In this document: positions 16,664 through 23,176 of the stretch, piece by piece
Position numbering within the stretch: the first letter of the stretch is position 1
How the letters are laid out: every line of letters begins with the position of its first letter
Assembly (NCBI GenBank): GCA_047974165.1
Contig: JBKECB010000064.1
Location: 1-38,166, forward strand
From: Lactovum sp047974165
GTDB lineage: Bacteria > Bacillota > Bacilli > Lactobacillales > Streptococcaceae
DNA: 38,166 nucleotides
Direction: 5' to 3'
Notes under the pieces: model-generated
Database searches by the model: none
What the model was told of the DNA's origin: nothing
The model's input: the letters and a program-made list of their open reading frames with translations, nothing else
Program-made: the position numbers and the translations under genes

Positions 16664-16981
16664 ATGAAAAAAGCATTTAAAATGAAGCTTTATGATGGCA
16701 TGTTAGAGGAATATCAAAAAAGACATCAGCAAGTATTTCCAGAACTTTTACTAGAGTTTAAAAAAGCAGGGCTTACAGATTATTCCATCTGGTTGGATGA
16801 GGAAAGTAACTTTCTTTTTGCTTATCTTAATGTTGGAAATGTTGAGATTTGGAATCAAATCTCAGAAACAGAAGCCTGTCGTAAATGGTGGAAATTCATG
16901 GCTCCTATTATGGAAACAAATTTAGATGACAGTCCTAAAAGTAAAGATTTGATTTTAGCTTATGATTATGAAAAAGTTTGA
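16664..16981 (+). CDS. rhaM: L-rhamnose mutarotase family protein
   Basis: Interconverts the anomers of L-rhamnose so the isomerase receives its preferred form. The 105 residues match the RhaM/YiiL family: YQKRHQQVFPELLLEFKKAG with the expected active-site His, LTDYSIWLDEESNFLFAYL, and CRKWWKFMAPIMETN. It lies in the uronate operon and not with rhaBAD, which supports the idea that the operon's substrate releases rhamnose in the cell. AAAAGGAG precedes the start; the end overlaps the next gene by 20 bases. Confidence 0.88.
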   Translation: MKKAFKMKLYDGMLEEYQKRHQQVFPELLLEFKKAGLTDYSIWLDEESNFLFAYLNVGNVEIWNQISETEACRKWWKFMAPIMETNLDDSPKSKDLILAYDYEKV

Positions 16982-18119
16982 AGAAAATCCCATTCTTTAT
17001 CAAAATAATACAGGAAAAGGTATTTATTATTTATTTTATGATAATTCAAAACTTGGCTTAAAAAATGAAGAGAATAAGGTAATCTGGGAGAAGACTTTTG
17101 AGGAAAAGCTAGTAAAAGTTTCTTTAATTTTAGGAAATTTTAGTAATATTGCTCCAACACTAAAAGTAGAATTAGAAAGTGGAAGTCTTGTTTATACGAC
17201 GGAGGGAAGTCTCCTTTCAGTAGATAATAAAAGTAAGACAGAGTTTCCTCACTATAGAGAGCAGATAAAGGCAGATCTTATATACTCTGAGGACTTGAAG
17301 GTAGGCTATTTTCAAGTAGACTTAAATATTGACCATCAGGGAAAAATCTATGAGCTTTTTGATAGCAGAGGTTTATGTGTCTATCGCGGCTTAGAAAATC
17401 AGATTTCTTTCAAGACAATCGTTTATAAAGAAGAGATTTTTCAAATTAAAACAAGAGATGATATCAGTATAATGAATATTCAGATTAAAGAAATAAAAGC
17501 TGAAGCTATCAGTTATATCATCGGTGATTCAACAGTAGCCAATCATTCACTCCCTTACTGGGGCTGGGGACAACTCTTACAAACGAAGAGTCAAGAAATT
17601 GTCATCAATGAAGCCGTCTGTGGTCGAAGTATTAAAAGTTTTAAGCTGGAGGATCGTCTAGAGTCAGTATTTTTAAGACTGAAAGATAAGGATAAACTTA
17701 TTCTTGCATTTGCTCATAACGATCAAAAGAGAAATTTTTTTGGACTTTCTATTGAAGAATTTATCGGTGAAGTTCGAGAAATTGTTGAAAAGGCTGAAAA
17801 AAAGAAGGTTAAGCTGTATATCTGTACGCCCTTGGCAAGACGACAATTTGAAAATGATCAACTGCTAGAGAGTCATGGCGAATATCTAACAGAGTTAAAA
17901 AAAGAATTTTCAGATAAGATTATAGATACAAATGCTTACAGTCAGAAAATGATACTAGAAGTTACTGAGGAAGAGTCTAAAAAGTATTTTGTTCATAGTG
18001 ATTTATTAAAAATTTATGACAATACTCATAGCTCAATTCTAGGAGCTGATTTACTTGCAACTTATGTCGCAAAGGAAATAAAAAGGAGAGAAAATGAAAA
18101 TTGGAATTCGTCCACATGA
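16962..18119 (+). CDS. SGNH esterase, CE12-type (rhamnogalacturonan acetylesterase-like)
   Basis: Probably removes acetyl groups from galacturonyl residues of rhamnogalacturonan oligosaccharides. Residues about 184-370 are the SGNH fold: IIGDSTVA (Ser190), CGRSIKSF (Gly221), FAHNDQ (Asn253; Ala where the CE12 motif usually has Gly), and DNTHSSILGA with Asp353 and His356. The first 180 residues are an uncharacterised, probably beta-rich domain. No signal peptide, so deacetylation would be cytoplasmic. The start at 16962 overlaps the mutarotase gene and lacks a good ribosome site; a second ATG at 16968 is possible. The 3' end overlaps the next gene by 26 bases. Confidence 0.82.
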   Translation: MIMKKFEENPILYQNNTGKGIYYLFYDNSKLGLKNEENKVIWEKTFEEKLVKVSLILGNFSNIAPTLKVELESGSLVYTTEGSLLSVDNKSKTEFPHYREQIKADLIYSEDLKVGYFQVDLNIDHQGKIYELFDSRGLCVYRGLENQISFKTIVYKEEIFQIKTRDDISIMNIQIKEIKAEAISYIIGDSTVANHSLPYWGWGQLLQTKSQEIVINEAVCGRSIKSFKLEDRLESVFLRLKDKDKLILAFAHNDQKRNFFGLSIEEFIGEVREIVEKAEKKKVKLYICTPLARRQFENDQLLESHGEYLTELKKEFSDKIIDTNAYSQKMILEVTEEESKKYFVHSDLLKIYDNTHSSILGADLLATYVAKEIKRRENENWNSST

Positions 18120-18903
18120 TTTAGAGTTTGAAAATATCCAAGAACTCTGTGATAAATGTAAAGAAATACAGGCCGAAGGTCTTCAGCTTGTTTGGATGAG
18201 AATTTTTCCAGATAAAATAAATGACCTTGACTTTATTAATGACCAGATGAAAATTATCCAAGAAAATGACATTGATGTTTATCTTTTGGGCTCATATTTT
18301 AATATGATTCATCCCGATAAAGAAAAATTAGAGTTGGGTCATGAAATTTTTAAGGCAAATACAAGAATTGCTAAAGCCAATAATATAAAAAATATTGGAA
18401 GTGAAACAGGCTCAGTGAATGGAGAAGCTTGGACTTATCATCCTGATAATCATACTGAGGAAAGTTATACAAAGCTCAAAGAAGCGATTTCTCGTGTTAC
18501 AGAAAATTTAGATGAAGAAAAATACTTACTTGAGCCAGTCTATGATCACGTGTCTTATAACTTAGAGATCACAAAGTCAATGATGCTAAATGATAAGGTT
18601 GCAATTACTTTAGATTTGGCAAATCTACTGAATATAGATAATCATCAAGATTATTTGGAAATTTTTGAAAGTTTTCTTAAAGAATTTGGGAGTAGAATTA
18701 AAATTCTTCATTTTAAAAACTTCATTTTTGAAAAAGACCAGAAAAAACTTTGTCAATTAGATAAGGGTTTAATGGACTATAAAAAAATCTATCCATTAGT
18801 TGAAAAGTATGGATTAACAAATCTACCTATTATTATAGAAGAGATTCAAGATGAAGAGTTGATTGAGAGTATTAAGTTTATACGTTCTTTTGAAAAAAAA
18901 TAA
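18094..18903 (+). CDS. Sugar isomerase/epimerase-like TIM-barrel protein, unassigned
   Basis: A 269-residue member of the xylose-isomerase-like TIM barrel superfamily. Candidate metal ligands sit at the strand ends as expected: Glu147 (LLEPVYDH), Asp174 (AITLDLANLL), His206 (ILHFKNF) and Glu249/Glu250 (IIIEEIQ). A strong AAGGAG precedes the start inside the esterase gene. I cannot assign a reaction. None of the textbook steps from unsaturated uronate to KDG needs it, so it may handle a side product, an alternative uronate or the released sugar. Confidence 0.72.
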   Translation: MKIGIRPHDLEFENIQELCDKCKEIQAEGLQLVWMRIFPDKINDLDFINDQMKIIQENDIDVYLLGSYFNMIHPDKEKLELGHEIFKANTRIAKANNIKNIGSETGSVNGEAWTYHPDNHTEESYTKLKEAISRVTENLDEEKYLLEPVYDHVSYNLEITKSMMLNDKVAITLDLANLLNIDNHQDYLEIFESFLKEFGSRIKILHFKNFIFEKDQKKLCQLDKGLMDYKKIYPLVEKYGLTNLPIIIEEIQDEELIESIKFIRSFEKK

Positions 18904-18916
18904 ACTATCAGATTTC

Positions 18917-18945
18917 TTGACAAAAATAGAATAATATGCTAATAT
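18917..18945 (+). promoter_or_regulatory. Promoter of kduI
   Basis: TTGACA (18917-18922), 17 bases, TAATAT (18940-18945). It starts a second transcription unit in the locus, or boosts it. Confidence 0.65.
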
Positions 18946-18946
18946 G

Positions 18947-18958
18947 CTAGTATACAAG
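18947..18958. promoter_or_regulatory. Operator 3 of the uronate locus
   Basis: CTAGTATACAAG differs from operators 1 and 2 at one position of the 12-base core and lies just after the kduI -10, over the expected transcription start. Confidence 0.6.
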
Positions 18959-18972
18959 TTAAAGGAGAAAAA

Positions 18973-19803
18973 ATGAAAAAATATTATAGTACACATCCAG
19001 AAGATTTTAAAAAATATGACACTCAAGAAATTAGAAAGAAATATCTGATGGAGAACTTATTTACAGCTGGTGAAGTTGTAATGAATTATTCTTTTGATGA
19101 TCGAATTATTGTAGGATCAGTAGTTCCAACAGACAAACTTTTAGAGATTGGAAAAGTTGAAGAACTTAAGAGTGATTATTTCCTTGAACGCCGAGAGATG
19201 GGTGTGATAAATATTGGTGCTGCAGGAGTGATGACAATTGATGGCGTTGATTATGAAATGGAAAATAGCGATGGATTTTATATTCCACTAGGTACAAAGT
19301 CAATCCAATTTAAGAGCAAGGATACATCTAATCCAGCAAAATATTACTTTACAAGCTCTCCAAGTCATAAAGCTTTTCCAGCAAAATATATCAAACTTGC
19401 CGATGCTAACAAAGTAAATCTGGGAGACATTAGTACATCAAATGAACGTACAATTAATCAATACTTACATCCAGCAGTATGTGAGACAGCTCAACTTTGT
19501 ATGGGAATGACAACCTTAAAACCAGGAAGTGTTTGGAATACTTTCCCCCCACATACCCATGACCGTCGTATGGAAGTTTATGTTTACTTTAATATGGATG
19601 AGGATAAGCCAGTCATGCATTTTATGGGTGAAAAGGAAGAAACTCGTCATATTGTGGTAAAAAATGAAGAGGCGATTATTTCACCTTCATGGTCTATCCA
19701 TGCAGGTGCAGGTACAGGAACTTATACTTTTATCTGGGCGATGTGTGGTGAAAATCAAACATTTGATGATATGGATTTCATTCCAGCGAATGAATTAAAA
19801 TAA
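18973..19803 (+). CDS. kduI: 5-dehydro-4-deoxy-D-glucuronate isomerase
   Basis: Isomerises the linear product that arises from unsaturated uronate (5-keto-4-deoxyuronate) to 2,5-diketo-3-deoxygluconate. The 276-residue cupin shows the zinc ligands in FPPHTHDRRMEVY (His194, His196, Glu201) and PSWSIHAGAGTG (His243). Length equals the usual KduI. AAAGGAG precedes the start, its own promoter has an operator, and kduD follows after 12 bases. Firm assignment. Confidence 0.96.
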   Translation: MKKYYSTHPEDFKKYDTQEIRKKYLMENLFTAGEVVMNYSFDDRIIVGSVVPTDKLLEIGKVEELKSDYFLERREMGVINIGAAGVMTIDGVDYEMENSDGFYIPLGTKSIQFKSKDTSNPAKYYFTSSPSHKAFPAKYIKLADANKVNLGDISTSNERTINQYLHPAVCETAQLCMGMTTLKPGSVWNTFPPHTHDRRMEVYVYFNMDEDKPVMHFMGEKEETRHIVVKNEEAIISPSWSIHAGAGTGTYTFIWAMCGENQTFDDMDFIPANELK

Positions 19804-19815
19804 TAAGGAGAAAAA

Positions 19816-20577
19816 ATGAACATAGAACAGTTTAAATTAGATGGAAAATTAGCAATTATCACAGGTGGAAATACAGGTCTCGGCTTGTCTTACAGTAAGG
19901 CTCTTTGTGATATGGGAGCTGATGTGATGGTGGTAAGTTATATTGATGATTTCGCAGAAGTTAAAGCTTATGTTGAAAAAGCTGGAAAAAAATTCTTTGG
20001 CTATGTGGCAGACTTGACAAGTAAAGAAGAGATTCAAAAACTTGTAGATGAAGCAGTTAAAGAGTTTGGTAAGATTGATATTCTAGTAAATAATGCAGGT
20101 ACAATTCGCCGTAATCCACTGCTTGAAACACCGGATAAGGATTGGGATCAAGTGATTGATATTAACTTAAATACTGTCTTTTATCTTTCAAAGGCAGCAG
20201 CGACTGTGATGAAAGAGCAAGGACATGGAAAGATTATTAATATCGCCTCTATGCTTTCTTTCCAAGGTGGAAAGTTTGTTCCTGCTTATGCAGCAAGTAA
20301 ACACGGAGTGTCAGGATTGACGAAGGCATTTGCAAATGAGCTTGCAGAGCATAACATTCAAATCAATGCAGTTGCACCAGGCTATGTTACGACTGCTAAT
20401 ACTGCACCTATTCGTGCAGATAAGGTTAGAAATACTGAGATTTTATCACGTATTCCTGCAGGTTACTGGGCAGATCCAGATGATATTGCAGGTGCAGTTG
20501 TCTTCTTATCTACAGATGCTGCAAAGTATATTAACGGTGTGACACTTCCAGTTGATGGCGGCTGGCAAGCAAGATAA
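19816..20577 (+). CDS. kduD: 2-dehydro-3-deoxy-D-gluconate 5-dehydrogenase (KduD)
   Basis: Reduces 2,5-diketo-3-deoxygluconate to KDG using NAD(P)H. A 253-residue classical SDR: cofactor motif TGGNTGLG (about 17-24), NNAG at 92-95, catalytic Ser145, Tyr158 and Lys162 (YAASKHG), and a C-terminal GVTLPVDGGWQAR. The fit to KduD rests on the pairing with kduI; by sequence alone gluconate 5-dehydrogenases are similar. A hairpin follows the stop. Confidence 0.92.
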   Translation: MNIEQFKLDGKLAIITGGNTGLGLSYSKALCDMGADVMVVSYIDDFAEVKAYVEKAGKKFFGYVADLTSKEEIQKLVDEAVKEFGKIDILVNNAGTIRRNPLLETPDKDWDQVIDINLNTVFYLSKAAATVMKEQGHGKIINIASMLSFQGGKFVPAYAASKHGVSGLTKAFANELAEHNIQINAVAPGYVTTANTAPIRADKVRNTEILSRIPAGYWADPDDIAGAVVFLSTDAAKYINGVTLPVDGGWQAR

Positions 20578-20587
20578 TTGAGTAATT

Positions 20588-20610
20588 AAAGCAGTTTAAA
20601 CTGCTTTTTT
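20588..20610 (+). terminator. Hairpin between kduD and kdgA
   Basis: AAAGCAGTTTAAACTGCTTT is a perfect palindrome followed by T residues. No promoter is evident in the 22 bases before the kdgA start, so kdgA-kdgK probably rely on read-through. Confidence 0.82.
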
Positions 20611-20632
20611 ACCATTTATAAAAAGGAGAATT

Positions 20633-21244
20633 ATGTTAGAAAAACTAAAATCAGAAAAAGTTGTTGCTGTCCTTCGTAGTAAGAGTGTGGAGGAAGGAAT
20701 GCAGTATGTAGACGCTGTTTATGCAGGTGGGATGAAAGCTTTAGAATTAACATACTCTATCCCTAATGTCTGTGAGTTGATTCGTCAGGTAAAGGAAAAG
20801 TATCCAGAGAGCTTAGTAGGAATTGGCTCAGTTTTGACAGTTGAGCAAGCTAAAAATGCAGTTGATGCAGGAGCAACTTATGTCGTGTCAGCAGGTTATG
20901 TTGATAGTGTACAAAGTTATTGTAACGAGGCAAAGGTAATTTACATGCCTGGAGCAATGACAGTGAGTGAAATTATTCGTTCAATGGAAAAAGGAAATGT
21001 AGTAGCTAAAGTCTTTCCAGGAGATAGTCTAGGTATTAGTTTTATCAAAGCAGTGAAAGCACCAATTCCTCAAGCACAATTAATGGTAACAGGTGGTGTT
21101 GATATTGATAATGTTAAAGACTGGTTTGCAGCTGGAGTGACTATGGTAGGTGTAGGTTCATCTTTACTTAAGCCAGGACAGACAGGAGATTTTGCTGGAG
21201 TTACAGCCTTAGCAAAACGCTTTAAAGAAGAGGTCGCAAAATGA
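20633..21244 (+). CDS. kdgA: KDPG aldolase
   Basis: Cleaves 2-keto-3-deoxy-6-phosphogluconate to pyruvate and glyceraldehyde-3-phosphate. A 203-residue class I aldolase with Glu38 (ALELTYSIPN) and Schiff-base Lys126 (VVAKVFPGDSLG), plus VTGGVDIDNVKDWFAAG near the C-terminus. The usual VSPG of the family reads VVSAGY here. Preceded by AAAAGGAG. Its end overlaps the kdgK start by four bases (ATGA). It is the last step of the uronate route. Confidence 0.94.
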   Translation: MLEKLKSEKVVAVLRSKSVEEGMQYVDAVYAGGMKALELTYSIPNVCELIRQVKEKYPESLVGIGSVLTVEQAKNAVDAGATYVVSAGYVDSVQSYCNEAKVIYMPGAMTVSEIIRSMEKGNVVAKVFPGDSLGISFIKAVKAPIPQAQLMVTGGVDIDNVKDWFAAGVTMVGVGSSLLKPGQTGDFAGVTALAKRFKEEVAK

Positions 21245-22221
21245 AAATTATAGGGCTTGGAGAGGTTATGATGCGTTTGTCAAATCCATTAGACATCAGT
21301 CTTAATCGCAGTCAGGATTTAAAGATTTACTTTGGAGGTGGTGAGTATAATACTCTAGTAAATCTTTCAGGCTTGGGTTATGAGACAGAAATGGTTACTC
21401 TGCTTCCAAATAATGTCCTATCAGAACGTATTCAAAAAGAAGCACAAGCCTATGGAGTTGGTATGAAGCATGTTGGTTATACAGATGGACGTTTAGGGAC
21501 TTATTATGCTATCTTAGGAGATGCTCTGACTGCAACAGCTGTTATCTACGACCGTGCAAATAGCTGCTTTGCTCAGTCTAAAGAGTTAGACTATAATTTT
21601 GAAGAGATATTTAAAGATGCAGAGCTTTTTCATGTGTCAGGAATTACAGCAGCCTTAACAGAAAATACAAGAAGCATGACTCTTTCAACCATAAAAAAAG
21701 CCAAAAGTATGGGACTCAAGGTAAGTTACGATAGTAATTATCGTGCCAAACTGTGGAGTCAGACTGAAGCAGGGACATTTTTAAAAGAAGTATTAGCTTA
21801 TGTTGATTATGCCTTTTTAGGACTTTTGGATATGAAGTATTTACTTAATATGAAACTTGAAGATTTGGATGAAGGATATGCCCAGCTAAAAAGTTCTTAT
21901 CCTCAGATTCAGTACCTAGCTTCAACAAATCGTCAGGTTATCACTCCTTATCAACATGAACTTTCTGTTAATATTTATGACTCAAATCTTTATCAGACAG
22001 AAAAAGTAAAGCTTCCAGTTTTAGACCGCATTGGGGGTGGCGATGTTTTTACTGCAGGTATCTTAGATGGAATTTTATCTGGAAAATCAAAAAAAGAGAT
22101 TGCTCACTTTGCTTTAGCTGATACGATGATTAAGCATTCAAGACTTGGGGATAATTGTTTTATTAGTCGAAGAGAAGTTGAGTCTGTTATGCAAGGAGCT
22201 AGTCTTGCAATTGAACGATAA
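21241..22221 (+). CDS. kdgK: 2-keto-3-deoxygluconate kinase
   Basis: Phosphorylates KDG at O6, supplying the aldolase encoded just upstream. A 326-residue PfkB-family kinase: FGGGEYNTLVNLSGLGYETE near the N-terminus and RIGGGDVFTAGILDG with catalytic Asp268 (GGGD where GAGD is usual). KDG kinase over fructokinase is supported by the kdgA neighbour. The gene ends the locus before a terminator. Confidence 0.93.
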   Translation: MKIIGLGEVMMRLSNPLDISLNRSQDLKIYFGGGEYNTLVNLSGLGYETEMVTLLPNNVLSERIQKEAQAYGVGMKHVGYTDGRLGTYYAILGDALTATAVIYDRANSCFAQSKELDYNFEEIFKDAELFHVSGITAALTENTRSMTLSTIKKAKSMGLKVSYDSNYRAKLWSQTEAGTFLKEVLAYVDYAFLGLLDMKYLLNMKLEDLDEGYAQLKSSYPQIQYLASTNRQVITPYQHELSVNIYDSNLYQTEKVKLPVLDRIGGGDVFTAGILDGILSGKSKKEIAHFALADTMIKHSRLGDNCFISRREVESVMQGASLAIER

Positions 22222-22232
22222 AAATAAGCTTG

Positions 22233-22264
22233 AAACCTTGAGAAGAAAATCTTAAGGTTTTTTT
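22233..22264 (+). terminator. Terminator of the uronate locus
   Basis: AAACCTTGAGA, loop AGAAAA, TCTTAAGGTTT with one G-U pair, then T residues. Confidence 0.85.
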
Positions 22265-22276
22265 AAAGAAAAAATA

Positions 22277-22302
22277 TGTTACACTATAAGTAAGCGTTAT
22301 CA
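22277..22302 (+). promoter_or_regulatory. estA promoter (extended -10) with candidate cre site
   Basis: TGTTACACT (22277-22285) is an extended -10. The sequence AAGTAAGCGTTATCA (22288-22302) fits the cre consensus WTGNAANCGNWNNCW with one mismatch and would cover the transcription start, so CcpA repression is plausible. The cre call is a consensus match only. Confidence 0.45.
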
Positions 22303-22325
22303 GAAAAAAGAAATGAGGACTTTAA

Positions 22326-23120
22326 ATGAGTGTGATTCGAGCAAATATTTATTCTCAAAGTTTAATGAGAACAGTAGATATTTCAGTTATTCTTCCTGTA
22401 GATAAAACAGGACAAACTTTAGAGGAATTTAAGACACTTTATTTACTACATGGGATTATGGGGAGTGATTTGGATTGGTTGATAAATAGTAATATTAAGT
22501 TATTAGCTGAAAAACATAATCTTGCGGTGGTTATGCCAAGTGGAGAAAATGCTTGTTATGTTGATGATATTGAAGGAGAAAGGAGATATTCTCAGTTTAT
22601 TGGAGAAGAATTGCTTGAGCTGACTCGAAAGATGTTTCCCTTATCTCAAAATCGTGAGGATACTTATATTGCTGGCCTATCAATGGGTGCTTATGGTGCT
22701 TTAATTAATGGATTGAAGTATCGGCAAAAATTTTCAGAAATTGGATCTTTTTCACTGGCTTTAATCCCTGATATGATTATCGAAAATGGAGAAGGAATTA
22801 GCTCAAAATTATTTTTTGAAAAGATTTTTTCATGTTCTCAAAAAGAAGCAGAAGAAACATATCTTAATCCTCGCCATGCTATTGAAGCAAACAGGGAAAA
22901 TTTACCTAATTTTTATATTGCTTGTGGTAGAGAAGACTTCCTTTTTACTCATAGCCAAGATTTTTCAGACTATTTAACGAATAAGAAAATAAAGCACCAT
23001 TACTATACTTGTCAAGGACAGCATGATTGGGAATTTTGGAATCATATCATAAAAAGGTATATTTCTTATTTACCACTGGATGCTGAAACAAACTTTAAAC
23101 ATAGTGGAAATGTACGTTAG
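22326..23120 (+). CDS. estA: Tributyrin esterase EstA-type alpha/beta hydrolase
   Basis: A 264-residue cytoplasmic esterase of the esterase D/EstA type, known in lactococci to act on short-chain acyl esters. Nucleophile Ser119 is in GLSMGAYGA, the oxyanion region in YLLHGIMGSD, a probable Asp in CGREDFL, and the catalytic His in GQHDWEFW. No signal peptide. It has its own promoter and no functional link to the upstream locus beyond position, though an esterase next to an acetyl-pectin locus may not be chance. Confidence 0.87.
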   Translation: MSVIRANIYSQSLMRTVDISVILPVDKTGQTLEEFKTLYLLHGIMGSDLDWLINSNIKLLAEKHNLAVVMPSGENACYVDDIEGERRYSQFIGEELLELTRKMFPLSQNREDTYIAGLSMGAYGALINGLKYRQKFSEIGSFSLALIPDMIIENGEGISSKLFFEKIFSCSQKEAEETYLNPRHAIEANRENLPNFYIACGREDFLFTHSQDFSDYLTNKKIKHHYYTCQGQHDWEFWNHIIKRYISYLPLDAETNFKHSGNVR

Positions 23121-23162
23121 AAGTTACAGCTTAGTATAAGGAGCAAAACTACTCTTTTTTCA

Positions 23163-23171
23163 TGATATAAT
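23163..23171 (+). promoter_or_regulatory. Extended -10 promoter giving a leaderless priA mRNA
   Basis: TGATATAAT ends 5 bases before the priA ATG. A start site at the normal distance falls on or within a base or two of that ATG, and no ribosome-binding sequence lies before it. Confidence 0.6.
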
Positions 23172-23176
23172 AAAAT

